Source of the DNA: Janibacter sp. Soil728
GTDB taxonomy: Bacteria; Actinomycetota; Actinomycetes; Actinomycetales; Dermatophilaceae
Direction: 5' to 3'
Assembly: GCF_001428305.1 (NCBI RefSeq)
Contig: NZ_LMRZ01000006.1
Coordinates: 457,736-521,735, forward strand
Length of the DNA: 64,000 nt
A program made the position numbers and the translations under genes. Positions within the stretch are counted from its first letter, which is position 1. Every line of letters starts with the position of its first letter. Below are positions 45,287-54,631 of this stretch, piece by piece. The notes beneath the pieces are model-generated. The model searched no databases and had not been told where the DNA came from. It saw only the letters and a program-made list of their open reading frames with translations.

Positions 45287-45310
45287 ACCGTGATCGGTGT
45301 GGGCGTCGTC
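45275..45310 (-). promoter_or_regulatory. Hairpin covering the ispD start
   Basis: A perfect 15-bp stem (45275-45289 with 45296-45310), loop 6 nt, lies between carD and ispD. It may be a carD terminator that also masks the ispD GTG at 45284-45286, or a translational switch. Confidence 0.6.
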
Positions 45311-45341
45311 GATGCTGTCTGTGGTGCTCAGGACACTGTCC

Positions 45342-45824
45342 TCAGGACGCCAGGACCTCGTCGAGGATGACCTCGGCCTTGTCCTCGTCCGTCTTCTCGG
45401 CGAGCGCGAGCTCGGAGACGAGGATCTGGCGTGCCTTGGCCAGCATCCGCTTCTCACCGGCGGACAGGCCGCGGTCCTTCTCGCGGCGCCACAGGTCGCG
45501 GACGACCTCTGACACCTTGATGACATCGCCCGAGGCCAACTTCTCGAGGTTGGCCTTGTAGCGGCGCGACCAGTTGGTCGGCTCCTCGGCGTGCGGCATG
45601 CGCAGCACCTCGAAGACTCGGTTCAAGCCCTCCTTGCCCACGACATCGCGGACACCCACGAGGTCGCAGTTCTCGGCGGGCACCTCGATGGTCAGGTCAC
45701 CCTGAGCCACCTTGAGCTTGAGGTACTGCTTTTCCTCACCCTTGATCTTGCGCATCTTGATCTCTTCGATCAGAGCAGCCCCATGGTGGGGGTACACGAC
45801 CGTCTCGCCGACCTTGAAAACCAT
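45342..45824 (-). CDS. carD: CarD-family RNA-polymerase-binding regulator
   Basis: 160 residues: N-terminal RNA-polymerase interaction domain ([18 protein letters not shown]), then a helical DNA-binding domain ([17 protein letters not shown]). It stabilises open complexes at rRNA and other promoters in actinobacteria. The Shine-Dalgarno is AAAGGGGAAA. Confidence 0.96.
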   Translation of the reverse strand: MVFKVGETVVYPHHGAALIEEIKMRKIKGEEKQYLKLKVAQGDLTIEVPAENCDLVGVRDVVGKEGLNRVFEVLRMPHAEEPTNWSRRYKANLEKLASGDVIKVSEVVRDLWRREKDRGLSAGEKRMLAKARQILVSELALAEKTDEDKAEVILDEVLAS

Positions 45825-45979
45825 GTGGAGATTTCCCCTTTCGCGACCTCAAGATTACCACGGCGTGTCGTACGTCGCACAGTCGCCCGACGCGCCAGAA
45901 TGCCCCTTCGCGTGCGCGCGTCGAGAACACGACCGTACCCACGACGAACCGGTCCCGCGCTCCCGCTAGGCTGTGCCCC

Positions 45980-46495
45980 GTGAAGCGCAACCTCCTCACC
46001 CGCACCCCTGTCATCGCTCTGGCCGCGGCCCTGGCGGCCGGCACGGCTGGCTGCACGGTCACCTCGCCGTTCCAGACGGCCGAGACCGCCTCCTTGGCCG
46101 ACGGCGTTCCCGTCGACCTCGCCTCCGCGCAGGTGCGTAACTTCGCCCTGATCAGCGGGGAGAAGGGGGGCGACGCCACCGTCATCGGCGCCGTCGAGAA
46201 CGTCAGCGGCAAGGAGCTGACCCTCACGGTCGCGATCCCGGGCGGCAGCAAGGCCGAGACCAAGATCCCCGCCCATGCCACCGTCGGCCTCAGTGATGAC
46301 GGTCTGATGACCCTCACCAAGATCCCCGCACCTCCCGGCGACATGATCGAGATCGAGATCAGCGACGGCACCGAGTCCACCCCGGTCCTGGCTCCGGTCC
46401 TCATCCCGACCGGCTACTACGAGGACTACGCCCCCAAGGGCTGGACCCCCGCCCCGACGCCCAGTGCCTCGGAGAGCCCGGCCGAGGGCCACTGA
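45980..46495 (+). CDS. Conserved secreted lipoprotein
   Basis: 171 residues with a lipobox TAGC near residue 25 and a beta-sandwich-like body (GAVENVSGKELTLTVAIPGG), then a Pro/Ser tail. The TAGGCT box 13 nt upstream of GTG 45980 suggests a leaderless start. It is divergent from carD. The function is unknown. Confidence 0.8.
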   Translation: MKRNLLTRTPVIALAAALAAGTAGCTVTSPFQTAETASLADGVPVDLASAQVRNFALISGEKGGDATVIGAVENVSGKELTLTVAIPGGSKAETKIPAHATVGLSDDGLMTLTKIPAPPGDMIEIEISDGTESTPVLAPVLIPTGYYEDYAPKGWTPAPTPSASESPAEGH

Positions 46496-46516
46496 GCCCC
46501 CTTCCCGTACTCACGA

Positions 46517-46553
46517 CGAGAGGCCGGCACCCGTGACGGGTGCCGGCCTCTCG
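46517..46553. terminator. Bidirectional terminator
   Basis: A perfect 16-bp stem (46517-46532 with 46538-46553) and 5-nt loop between the convergent lipoprotein and regX3. Confidence 0.9.
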
Positions 46554-46574
46554 CGTCCGCCGGGGTGAGAGCGC

Positions 46575-47255
46575 TCAGCTCTCGAACTTGTAGCCCAACC
46601 CCCGCACGGTGACGATGTGCACCGGCTTGGCCGGATCGGGCTCGATCTTGGCCCGCAGCCGCTTGACGTGCACGTCCAGCGTCTTGGTGTCCCCCACGTA
46701 GTCACTGCCCCACACGCGGTCGATGAGCTGCACCCGGGTGAGCACGCGGCCCACATTGCGCAGGAGCATCTCGAGCAGCTCGAACTCCTTGAGTGGCAGC
46801 GGGACCTGCGACCCTCCGACGGAGACGACGTGCCGGTCGATGTCCATGCGCACCGGCCCGCCCTCGATGGTCGCGGGGAGCAGCTCCTCGGGCTCGCTGT
46901 TGCGGCGCAGCACCGCCTTGATGCGCGCCAGGAGCTCACGTGAGCTGTAGGGCTTGGTGACGTAGTCGTCGGCGCCGATCTCCAGCCCCACGACCTTGTC
47001 GATCTCGCCGTCCTTGGCCGTGAGCATGATGACCGGGACATTGGACCGCTGCCGGATGGCCCGGCAGACGTCGATCCCCGACAGCCCGGGGAGCATGAGG
47101 TCGAGCAGGACGAGGTCCGCGCCGTCCGCGTCGAAGGCGGCGATGGCGTCGGGGCCGGTCTCGGCGACGGCGACGTCGTACCCCTCCTTGTTGAGCAGGT
47201 AGGACAGCGGGTCGGAGAAGGACACCTCGTCCTCGACCACGAGGATGCGGGTCAT
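46575..47255 (-). CDS. regX3: Response regulator RegX3
   Basis: 226 residues: receiver domain with the phospho-acceptor in LVLLDLMLPG, Lys in MLTAKD, then a winged-helix OmpR-type DNA-binding domain (YVGDTKTLDVHVKRLRAKIEPDP). It is the partner of SenX3 in phosphate-starvation control. Its ATG overlaps the senX3 stop. Confidence 0.95.
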   Translation of the reverse strand: MTRILVVEDEVSFSDPLSYLLNKEGYDVAVAETGPDAIAAFDADGADLVLLDLMLPGLSGIDVCRAIRQRSNVPVIMLTAKDGEIDKVVGLEIGADDYVTKPYSSRELLARIKAVLRRNSEPEELLPATIEGGPVRMDIDRHVVSVGGSQVPLPLKEFELLEMLLRNVGRVLTRVQLIDRVWGSDYVGDTKTLDVHVKRLRAKIEPDPAKPVHIVTVRGLGYKFES

Positions 47256-48439
47256 GAGCGGGACTCCTTGGGGGTGACGGGGATGCTGGGGATGGGGGTC
47301 GTCTGGCCGTCGGACTCGAGCGAGTCGACGGCGGCGGGCAGGCGGATGGTGAAGGTGGATCCGTGGGCGCCATCGCTCCACACCTGGATGTCGCCCCCGT
47401 GGTTGGCGCAGATGTGCTTGACGATCGACAGGCCGAGACCGGTCCCCCCGGTCGCTCGGGAGCGGGCCATGTCCAAGCGGTAGAAGCGCTCGAAGATGCG
47501 TGTCTGCTCGTGCTCCGGGATGCCGGGGCCTTGGTCGGTCACGGCGATCTCGACGGTGCCCTCGTGCAGGCGGGCGCCGACCCCCACCGCGGTGTCGGGG
47601 TCGGAGTAGGAGATGGCGTTGCCGACGAGGTTGCGCACCGCGGTGATGAGCATGTCCTCGTCACCGCGCACGTAGAGGTCCTCGGCGACCTTGTCGGTCA
47701 GCGTGATGTTCTTCGCCTCGGCCCCGATGCGCAGGTGCTCCAGGGCCAGCGCCACGACGTCCTCGACCTCGACGATCTGCGGGTCCTGGAGCACGGGGGT
47801 GCCCTGGAGCCGAGAGAGCTCGACGATCTCCTTGATCAGGCTCGACAGGCGGACGGCTTCGCCCTGCATCCGCCGGGCGAAGCGGTCCACGGCCTCTGGG
47901 TCGTCCTTGGCGTCCATGACCGCCTCGGCGAGCAGCGAGATCCCCCCGACCGGCGTCTTGAGCTCGTGGCTGACATTGGCGACGAAGTCGCGGCGGGTCT
48001 CCTCGACCCGATGCCCCTGGGTCTGGTCGTCGACGAGCAGGAGCAGGTGCTTGGCACCGAGCGGGGCGACGCGCGCGGCGACGTAGACGACGGAGCCGAG
48101 CCCGGGACGGGACAGCTCGAGGTGCGTCTCTCGGATGACCCCGTCGCGAGCGACCTGCGTGACCATCCGCAACAGCTCGGGGTGCGCGAGGCGGGCGTTG
48201 CGCACGAGGCCGTACGTGATGGCCGCGGGAGATGTCGTCACGACACCGCCGTCTTGGTCGAGCACCACCCCGGAGGAGCTCAGCACGGCCAGGACGTCGC
48301 CGACACCACGAGGGATCTCGGGTTCGGGCTCGGGTGGGATGGCACGCTCCCGGTCGCTCATGGCGATCGCCGCCCACACGAGGAAGCCGATGAGCAGACC
48401 GGCGGCGCCACCGAGAATTGCCGCGGTCGTTGGCTGCAC
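47252..48439 (-). CDS. senX3: Sensor histidine kinase SenX3
   Basis: 395 residues: an N-terminal membrane segment (ILGGAAGLLIGFLVWAAIA), a PAS-like region, the H-box SHELKTPVGG and HATPase blocks (NLVGNAISYS, DQGPGIPEHEQTRIFERFYR, GTGLGLSIVKHI). GTG 48439 is divergent from phoU. It senses phosphate status together with PhoU. Confidence 0.94.
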   Translation of the reverse strand: MQPTTAAILGGAAGLLIGFLVWAAIAMSDRERAIPPEPEPEIPRGVGDVLAVLSSSGVVLDQDGGVVTTSPAAITYGLVRNARLAHPELLRMVTQVARDGVIRETHLELSRPGLGSVVYVAARVAPLGAKHLLLLVDDQTQGHRVEETRRDFVANVSHELKTPVGGISLLAEAVMDAKDDPEAVDRFARRMQGEAVRLSSLIKEIVELSRLQGTPVLQDPQIVEVEDVVALALEHLRIGAEAKNITLTDKVAEDLYVRGDEDMLITAVRNLVGNAISYSDPDTAVGVGARLHEGTVEIAVTDQGPGIPEHEQTRIFERFYRLDMARSRATGGTGLGLSIVKHICANHGGDIQVWSDGAHGSTFTIRLPAAVDSLESDGQTTPIPSIPVTPKESRS

Positions 48440-48510
48440 GTCACCGAGAGTACTTCTCCCACGAGGCATGCTGGGACCGGGATGCTCTTCCACGGTCGGG
48501 CGCCCGCGAT

Positions 48511-48553
48511 GTTCACCTGTGCGCTGCAAAGTGTTCACAAGGGCCGCGTTCAC
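48511..48553. promoter_or_regulatory. PHO-box-like GTTCAC repeats between senX3 and phoU
   Basis: GTTCACC (48511-48517), GTTCACA (48533-48539) and GTTCAC (48548-48553). The first two are 22 bp apart, twice the 11-bp unit of actinobacterial PHO boxes. The third is 15 bp further. These are probably RegX3/PhoP sites that control the divergent genes. Confidence 0.5.
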
Positions 48554-48594
48554 TGTGCCGGGACCCGAGCCCGACCACTACCGAAGGGGGCGCC

Positions 48595-49269
48595 ATGCGT
48601 CAGATTTTCCACGACGAGCTCGAGCAGGTCGCAACCGACCTCGTGTCGATCGCCGAGCTGGTCAGCGCGGCCATCCGCCAGGCCACTGCAGCGCTCCTCG
48701 AGGCCGACGTCCAGCTGGCCGACCGTGTCATCGAGCAGGACCAGGCGATCGACCTGCGCCGCAACGACATCGACGCCCGCTCGATCGACCTCCTGGCCCG
48801 TCAGGCTCCAGTGGCCAGCGACCTGCGCACCGTCGTCGCCTCGATGCGCATGTCCGGCGACCTCGAGCGCATGGGCGACCTGGCCCGGCACATCGCCCAG
48901 GTCGCGCGCATGCGCTATCCCGAGCACGCGGTCCCCGAGGAGCTGCACGAGACCTTCCAGCGGATGGGCGCGATCGCCGAGCGGATCATCAGCCACGTCG
49001 CCGCGGTCATCAGCAGCCAGGACCTCGTCGCGGCCCGTGACATCGAGCAGATCGACGACGAGCTGGACGAGCTCCACCGGGAGATGTTCACCAAGCTCGC
49101 CGAGGGCTCCTGGAAGCACGGGACGACGAGCGCCGTCGACATCGCGCTGCTCAGCCGCTACTTCGAGCGATTCGGCGACCACGCGGTCACCGTCGCCCGC
49201 CGCGTCGTCTTCCTCGTCACCGGCGAGGCCGGCTCCATGGAGCCGCACGAGGACACCGAACGCCGCTGA
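48595..49269 (+). CDS. phoU: PhoU phosphate-signalling protein
   Basis: 224 residues made of two PhoU helical-bundle repeats (start MRQIFHDELEQVATDL, second SSQDLVAARDIEQIDDE), with the SRYFERFGDHA metal-binding segment. ATG 48595 follows GAAGGGGG. It is divergent from senX3 across PHO-box-like repeats. It links the phosphate transporter to SenX3. Confidence 0.93.
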   Translation: MRQIFHDELEQVATDLVSIAELVSAAIRQATAALLEADVQLADRVIEQDQAIDLRRNDIDARSIDLLARQAPVASDLRTVVASMRMSGDLERMGDLARHIAQVARMRYPEHAVPEELHETFQRMGAIAERIISHVAAVISSQDLVAARDIEQIDDELDELHREMFTKLAEGSWKHGTTSAVDIALLSRYFERFGDHAVTVARRVVFLVTGEAGSMEPHEDTERR

Positions 49270-49276
49270 ACCCCGC

Positions 49277-50008
49277 CTACCTGCCCTGGTTGGCCACCGC
49301 GGACGCCTCAGCGGCAGCGGCCTCCGGGTCGAGGTAGGCGGCCGGGCGGGTCGGCATGAAGTCCTCGCCGAGGTCGTAGACGAGCGGCATGCCGGTCGGG
49401 ATGTTGAGACCCGTGATGTCCTCGTCGTTGATCCCGTCGAGGTGCTTGACGAGCGCGCGCAGGGAGTTGCCGTGCGCGGTCACCAGGACCGTACGGCCGG
49501 CCGCGAGGTCCTCCCGGATGGGCCCCTCCCAGTAGGGCATGAGCCGCTCGATGACGTCCTTGAGGCACTCGGTGCGCGGGACCTCGATGCCGGCGTAGCG
49601 CGGGTCGTCGGTCTGGGCGTACTCGTTGTCCGGCTCGATGGTCGGCGGCGGGGTGTCGAAGCTGCGACGCCAGAGCATGAACTGCTCCTCGCCGTACGTG
49701 TCCCGTGTCGTGGCCTTGTCCAGGCCCTGCAGGGCGCCGTAGTGACGCTCGTTGAGTCGCCAGTCGCGGCGCACCGGGATCCAGTGGCGGTCAGCCGCGT
49801 CGAGGGCGATGTTGGCGGTGGTGATCGCGCGACGCAGCAAGGAGGTGTGCACGACGTCGGGCAGGAGCCCGGACTCCTTGATCAGCTCACCGCCGCGCAC
49901 CGCCTCGGCACGTCCCTTGTCGATGAGGTCGACGTCGACCCATCCGGTGAAAAGATTCTTCTCGTTCCAGTCGGAGCGGCCGTGACGGAGCAGGATCAGA
50001 GTCGACAT
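49277..50008 (-). CDS. gpmA: Phosphoglycerate mutase, 2,3-BPG-dependent
   Basis: 243 residues. [11 protein letters not shown] at the start with the phospho-His, [13 protein letters not shown] and [15 protein letters not shown] later. It is a glycolytic enzyme. The order senX3-gpmA-ybjN-mshA matches the mycobacterial cluster. Confidence 0.95.
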   Translation of the reverse strand: MSTLILLRHGRSDWNEKNLFTGWVDVDLIDKGRAEAVRGGELIKESGLLPDVVHTSLLRRAITTANIALDAADRHWIPVRRDWRLNERHYGALQGLDKATTRDTYGEEQFMLWRRSFDTPPPTIEPDNEYAQTDDPRYAGIEVPRTECLKDVIERLMPYWEGPIREDLAAGRTVLVTAHGNSLRALVKHLDGINDEDITGLNIPTGMPLVYDLGEDFMPTRPAAYLDPEAAAAEASAVANQGR

Positions 50009-50030
50009 GGGCACAGGATAACGACGGCTC

Positions 50031-50555
50031 TCACTCGGCGGGCGGGTCGTCCGGCCTCGCGAGGACCGAGCGGAAGGCCTCGAGGTTGCGCAGCGACTCC
50101 CCGCGCGAGACCCGCCAGTCCCACTCCTTGTGCATCGAGGAGCGAAAGCCCAGCAGCAGCAGCTCGTTGAAGGGCGCGTCGGCCGCCTCGAGCACGACCC
50201 CCAGCACCTGGTCGACGGCCTCGTCGGTGACGGCACGAAGGGGGATCCGCCCCCCGACGTAGACGTCGCCCGAGGAGTCCACCGAGTAGGCCAGCAGCGG
50301 CATGCGCAGGTTGCGCTGCAGCAGATGGCGGTAGAACTGCTCGTGGTTCTCGTCGGCATTGCGGATGACGAAGGCCGACACCGACAGGGCCTTGTCCCCC
50401 ACGACGAGCGAGACGACCGTCTTGAGCTTCTTCTCGCCCGGCAGGGTGACGACGAGCTCGCCGTCGCGCGCCCCGAGCTCGTGCTCGAGCTCGGCCTCGG
50501 TGACCACCCGGGTCACCACCTCCAGAGCACGCTCCCGCTCGGTCTGATCGCTCAT
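50031..50555 (-). CDS. YbjN-domain protein
   Basis: 174 residues with a YbjN/type III chaperone-like fold ([37 protein letters not shown]). It lies between mshA and gpmA as in mycobacteria and overlaps the mshA stop (ATGA). The role is not established. Confidence 0.85.
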   Translation of the reverse strand: MSDQTERERALEVVTRVVTEAELEHELGARDGELVVTLPGEKKLKTVVSLVVGDKALSVSAFVIRNADENHEQFYRHLLQRNLRMPLLAYSVDSSGDVYVGGRIPLRAVTDEAVDQVLGVVLEAADAPFNELLLLGFRSSMHKEWDWRVSRGESLRNLEAFRSVLARPDDPPAE

Positions 50556-51844
50556 CGGGCCACCTCCATGGGTTGGTGGGTCGTGGGGTCGGTCAGGGCA
50601 GCTCGGTCGGCGACCGCGCCGGTGTAGACGTCGAGCAGGCGATCCACGGTCGCGGACCAGCCGAAGTCCTCGGCGTGCCGACGGGCCCGCGTCCGCAGGT
50701 CGTCCGCGCGTGCGGGGTCCTCGAGCACAGCGAGGAGCTCCTCGGCCCAGACGTCGGGGTCGTGCCCCTCGACGAGTACTCCAGCGTCGCCGACTGCGGT
50801 GGGCAGGCCACCCACCTTGGCAGCCAGCACGACGGCGCCGGATGCCTCGGCCTCCACGGCCACGAGGCCGAAGGACTCGGTGTACGACGGGACGGTGACG
50901 ACGTCGGCGGCGCGGTACCAGTCGGCCAGCTCGGCGCGGCTGACCGGGGCGGCCAGGTGCAGCACGTCGGCCACCCCCAGCTCCTCCCCCAGCTGCTCGA
51001 GCCGGTCCGGAGCAGCCAGACCACGGCCGGAGGCGCCACCGACGACGGCGACCACGAGCCGCTCACGCAGCTCGGGTCGACGCTCGAGCAACCGCGCTGC
51101 GGCACGGACGAGGACGTCAGGGGCCTTGAGCGGCTGGATCCGCCCGACGAAGAGCAGCACCACGGCGTCCTCGGGCAGGCCCACGCTCGCCCGTGCCGCA
51201 GACCGGTCGCCCGGGACGAAGAGCTCGAGGTCCACGCCCGGGGGGACGACGACGACCTTGCCCGGGTCGGCGTCGTAGTACTCGACGAGCTCGAAGGCCT
51301 CTTGGTCGGTGTTGGCGATGAGCCGGTCGGCGATGTCGACGACCTGGGCCTCACCGATCTCCCGCCCGGGGGGCTCGGGGACATCGTCCTGCGCCAGCTG
51401 ACGGTTCTTGACCCGGGCCATCGTGTGCATGGTGTGCACGAGCGGCACCTGCCACCGCTCGGCGACCAACCAGCCCACCTGCCCGGAGAGCCAGTAGTGG
51501 GAGTGGGCCACGTCGTAGTGCCCCGCCGGGACACGCGCGATCTCGCGCATGACGCCGGCGGCGAAGGCGCACAGCTGCCCCGGCAGGTCCTCCTTGACCA
51601 GCCCCTCGTAGGGGCCGGCGTCGATGTGGCGGACCCGGACGCCGGGGAAGAGCTCGACGACATCGGGCAGGTCCGCCGCGGTGCGACGGGTGAAGATCTC
51701 CACCTCGATGCCCCGGCGGGCCATCTCGCGGGCCGACTCGACGACGTAGACATTCAGCCCGCCGGCGTCGCCGGTGCCCGGCTGCGCCAGCGGTGAGGTG
51801 TGCACGCTGATCATCGCCACCCGTCGGATGCGCTGCTCGATCAC
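50552..51844 (-). CDS. mshA: D-inositol-3-phosphate glycosyltransferase MshA
   Basis: 430 residues, GT4 family: [70 protein letters not shown]. First step of mycothiol synthesis. GTG 51844 overlaps the stop of the preceding gene, which fixes it. Confidence 0.95.
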   Translation of the reverse strand: MIEQRIRRVAMISVHTSPLAQPGTGDAGGLNVYVVESAREMARRGIEVEIFTRRTAADLPDVVELFPGVRVRHIDAGPYEGLVKEDLPGQLCAFAAGVMREIARVPAGHYDVAHSHYWLSGQVGWLVAERWQVPLVHTMHTMARVKNRQLAQDDVPEPPGREIGEAQVVDIADRLIANTDQEAFELVEYYDADPGKVVVVPPGVDLELFVPGDRSAARASVGLPEDAVVLLFVGRIQPLKAPDVLVRAAARLLERRPELRERLVVAVVGGASGRGLAAPDRLEQLGEELGVADVLHLAAPVSRAELADWYRAADVVTVPSYTESFGLVAVEAEASGAVVLAAKVGGLPTAVGDAGVLVEGHDPDVWAEELLAVLEDPARADDLRTRARRHAEDFGWSATVDRLLDVYTGAVADRAALTDPTTHQPMEVAR

Positions 51845-52620
51845 TCCTCCACCGTCCTGCGATAGCTCGTCATCGTCAATGTCTGACTCGAGGACCAGGC
51901 GTGCAGGTCGGTGTGCCCCATGCGGCGCAGGTCGATCCCACGGTGGCTGCCCCGCGGCCCCACCCCCACCACCACACCCAGCTCGGTCGAGTAGGCATCG
52001 GTCACGGGAGCCGGACCATCGCCGACCCACCAGGCCCGCTTGCGGAGCAACCGCTCCGGCAGCCCGGGCGCGCGGCCACGGGTGCCCAGCTCCTGGGCCG
52101 AGTGCACCACGACGGCGTCGGCTCCCTTCGCCTCGGCGGTCACGACCAGGCGAGCCCCCTCGAGCCGCACGACGATCGTGGCGGGCAGGCTTTGCTCGGC
52201 GTTGGTGAGGCGGCCCGACCAGGTGACCTCACCCGGCTTGATCGACAGCCGGTCGATGTCGAGGTTGCTCATGACGGTCGAGATCTGCTCGACGCGGTCG
52301 CCGTCGCGGCCCTCGACGGTGCCGAGCAGCGCAGACATCGGGGATCCGCCACGGACCGTGCGGAAGAGCAGTGTGGAGCCGTTGGTCACGCGCAGGCCGG
52401 TCTCGTCCAGCTGGACGGCACGACCGGACCCCAGGGTGACCACCCCCCGCGCCTCGGGGGCGACGACGAGCAGGCCGGGCTGGACCTGCCGGACGCCGGA
52501 GTCCTGCCCCAGTGCCGGTGGGACCCAGATCACGGCGGCCAGCAGCAGGGCACCGGTCATCGAGAGGAGCAGGGACACCATGCTCCAGCTCACCCGTCGG
52601 TCTGTGCGCCACACACCCAC
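51841..52620 (-). CDS. Membrane-anchored exported protein of unknown function
   Basis: 259 residues: one N-terminal helix ([19 protein letters not shown]) and an extracytoplasmic beta-rich body with no recognised motif. It is coupled (GTGA) upstream of mshA and divergent from the methyltransferase-like gene. Confidence 0.75.
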   Translation of the reverse strand: MGVWRTDRRVSWSMVSLLLSMTGALLLAAVIWVPPALGQDSGVRQVQPGLLVVAPEARGVVTLGSGRAVQLDETGLRVTNGSTLLFRTVRGGSPMSALLGTVEGRDGDRVEQISTVMSNLDIDRLSIKPGEVTWSGRLTNAEQSLPATIVVRLEGARLVVTAEAKGADAVVVHSAQELGTRGRAPGLPERLLRKRAWWVGDGPAPVTDAYSTELGVVVGVGPRGSHRGIDLRRMGHTDLHAWSSSQTLTMTSYRRTVEE

Positions 52621-52654
52621 CAGCCTAGTTCGCGAGAGGATCTACGCTGCCGGG

Positions 52655-53476
52655 GTGCCCAGCCCGCGCCCCCTCGGCAACATCACTCGAGGGACGACCA
52701 ACCCCAACCGCCTGCGCCGGTGTGACCGGTGGCTCGTGGCGACCCAGCGTGACCGCCTGACGAAGGGGGACCCGCCGCACCTCGTCGATCTCGGCCACGG
52801 CGCCTCCGGGGTGACCACGCTCGAGTGGGCCGACCGGGTGCGCGCCGTGCGCGCCGACGTCCACGTCACCGGCCTGGAGATCGACCCGGAGAGGGTGGCC
52901 ACCGCCCAGGCCTGGGCCCGGCCCGGCGTCGACTTCGCACTCGGTGGCTTCGAGGTCCCCCTGCCGCAGGGACGACGTGCGCGGGTGATCCGCGCCTTCA
53001 ACGTCCTGCGCCAGTACGACGAGGCCGAGGTCGAGGACCCGTGGCTGCGGATGACCGGGCGCCTCGAGGAGCGGGGCATCCTCGTCGAGGGCACCTGCGA
53101 CGAGCTGGGCCGGCTCGGCAGCTGGCTCACGCTGGACGCGCACGGCCCGCAGACCCTGACCCTGTCGTGGCGGCTGCGGGACCTCGACGCCGCACGCCTG
53201 CCCTCCGTGGTGGCCGAGCGCCTGCCCAAGGCGCTCATCCACCGCAATGTCCCGGGCGAGCCGGTGCACGACCTGCTCCGGCTCCTGGACGACGCGTGGC
53301 GACGGACCACCCCCTTCGCGCCCTACGGTGCCCGGCAGCAGGCGATCGCCGCCTTCGGCGAGGTCGCCCAGCAGGTCGCCGTCATCGGCAGGGCCGACCG
53401 GTGGCGCCTGGGTGAGCTCACGGTGCCGTGGAGTGCGGTCGCGCCCCGCAGCGGACCCCTGTCGGGGCGCTGGTAA
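52655..53476 (+). CDS. Class I SAM-dependent methyltransferase-like protein
   Basis: 273 residues. LVDLGHGASGVTTLEWA is a SAM-binding motif I (with DLGHGAS for the usual DLGCGxG) and LEIDPERVATAQ is motif II. The rest has an unusual RNVPGEPVHDLLRLLD part. GTG 52655 lies 7 nt after TACGCT (leaderless). The substrate is unknown. Confidence 0.75.
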   Translation: MPSPRPLGNITRGTTNPNRLRRCDRWLVATQRDRLTKGDPPHLVDLGHGASGVTTLEWADRVRAVRADVHVTGLEIDPERVATAQAWARPGVDFALGGFEVPLPQGRRARVIRAFNVLRQYDEAEVEDPWLRMTGRLEERGILVEGTCDELGRLGSWLTLDAHGPQTLTLSWRLRDLDAARLPSVVAERLPKALIHRNVPGEPVHDLLRLLDDAWRRTTPFAPYGARQQAIAAFGEVAQQVAVIGRADRWRLGELTVPWSAVAPRSGPLSGRW

Positions 53477-53485
53477 CGGGAGCAC

Positions 53486-53851
53486 TCAGCGGTGGTAGTC
53501 GTCCTCGAGCCGGACGATGTCGTCCTCGTCGAAGGTGCCGTAGCCGATCTCGAGGACGCGGCCGGGCCGGTCGGAGGAGTTGCCCATGCGGTGCACGGCA
53601 CCCTGGGCGACCCACACCCGCTCGCCGGGCTGGGCGCTCCACGTCTCGTCGCCGACGGTCACGTCGATCGGCCCGTCGAGGATCTGCCAGAACTCTGCGC
53701 GGCGCTCGTGGGTCTGCAGTGACAGCCGGTGGCCGGGGTCGACCGTGATGACCTTGACCGTCGTCGGCTCGTTGAGGGTGAACTGCTCGAAGCCGCCCCA
53801 CGGACGGTTCGACACGAACATGCCCTCACGGGGGTCCGGCAGGCTGGTCAC
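53486..53851 (-). CDS. Cupin, phosphomannose-isomerase type II-like
   Basis: 121 residues matching the C-terminal cupin of mannose-6-phosphate isomerase/GDP-mannose pyrophosphorylase (RPWGGFEQF, LSLQTHERRAEFWQILDG, VHRMGNSS). It is a stand-alone cupin, so its activity is not certain. GTG 53851 is used, with MFVSNRPWGG as an alternative internal start. Confidence 0.8.
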   Translation of the reverse strand: MTSLPDPREGMFVSNRPWGGFEQFTLNEPTTVKVITVDPGHRLSLQTHERRAEFWQILDGPIDVTVGDETWSAQPGERVWVAQGAVHRMGNSSDRPGRVLEIGYGTFDEDDIVRLEDDYHR

Positions 53852-53899
53852 GAGTTGTCCCCTCGGGTGGCGGTGCAGTGCCTCGTCATTGTGCCCGAC

Positions 53900-54193
53900 T
53901 CAGCGCCGACGGCCGAGGACCTCGTCGATCGCCGGCCGTACGTCGGCGAGGTAGACCCCGGCGATGACGATGCCGATGATCGCGAGGAAGCCGATGCCAC
54001 CGAGCGCGGCGACACCCATGAGCGTCGCGACTACCAGCGCCGCGACCCAGAACTTCTTGGACTGCTTGCCCGTCGCGGTGAAGGCGTCCTGCCGCTGACG
54101 AACGGCGTGGACGAGGGCGAAGACCTCCGCGCCGAGGGCGAGGAGGCCGAGCACGAGGACGATGAGGCCCTGGACATTGCTGAGGATCTGCAC
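53900..54193 (-). CDS. DUF2516-family small membrane protein
   Basis: 97 residues with three hydrophobic helices and a basic end. In mycobacteria the equivalent gene follows hbhA, as part of this conserved block. The function is unknown. Confidence 0.8.
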   Translation of the reverse strand: MQILSNVQGLIVLVLGLLALGAEVFALVHAVRQRQDAFTATGKQSKKFWVAALVVATLMGVAALGGIGFLAIIGIVIAGVYLADVRPAIDEVLGRRR

Positions 54194-54202
54194 GCGGTCA
54201 GC

Positions 54203-54631
54203 CTAAGCGGGCACGTCGACGACGATGGTCACCGGACCGTCGGCGTGGATGTCGATCGCCATGTCGGCGCCGAAGCGGCCCGTGGCGACCTCGATCCCCC
54301 GCTGCCGCAGGCCGTCGGCCACCGCGTCGACGAGCGGCTCGGCGACCGGCCCGGGCGCGGCGGCATTCCACGACGGGCGCCTGCCCTTGCGCACGTCGGC
54401 GTGGAGGGTGAACTGGCTGATGACGAGCACCGCTGCGCCGCAGTCGGTCACGGAGGTCTCGTCGTGCATGATCCGCAGCTCGGCGATCTTGCGCACGGTC
54501 GTGTCGACCTCGAGCGCCCCGTCGTCGTGGGTCACCCCGACGAGTGCGACGAGACCGGGGCCGATCTCACCGACCACTGCGTCGTCGACGACGACGCGGG
54601 CGGAGGTCACCCGCTGCAGGACCGTCCTCAC
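54203..54631 (-). CDS. dtd: D-aminoacyl-tRNA deacylase
   Basis: 142 residues. The SQFTLHADVRKGRRPSW block (with the conserved Ser-Gln-Phe-Thr) and the MRTVLQRVTSA start are diagnostic. It recycles D-aminoacyl-tRNA. The GTG overlaps the asparaginase stop. Confidence 0.94.
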   Translation of the reverse strand: MRTVLQRVTSARVVVDDAVVGEIGPGLVALVGVTHDDGALEVDTTVRKIAELRIMHDETSVTDCGAAVLVISQFTLHADVRKGRRPSWNAAAPGPVAEPLVDAVADGLRQRGIEVATGRFGADMAIDIHADGPVTIVVDVPA

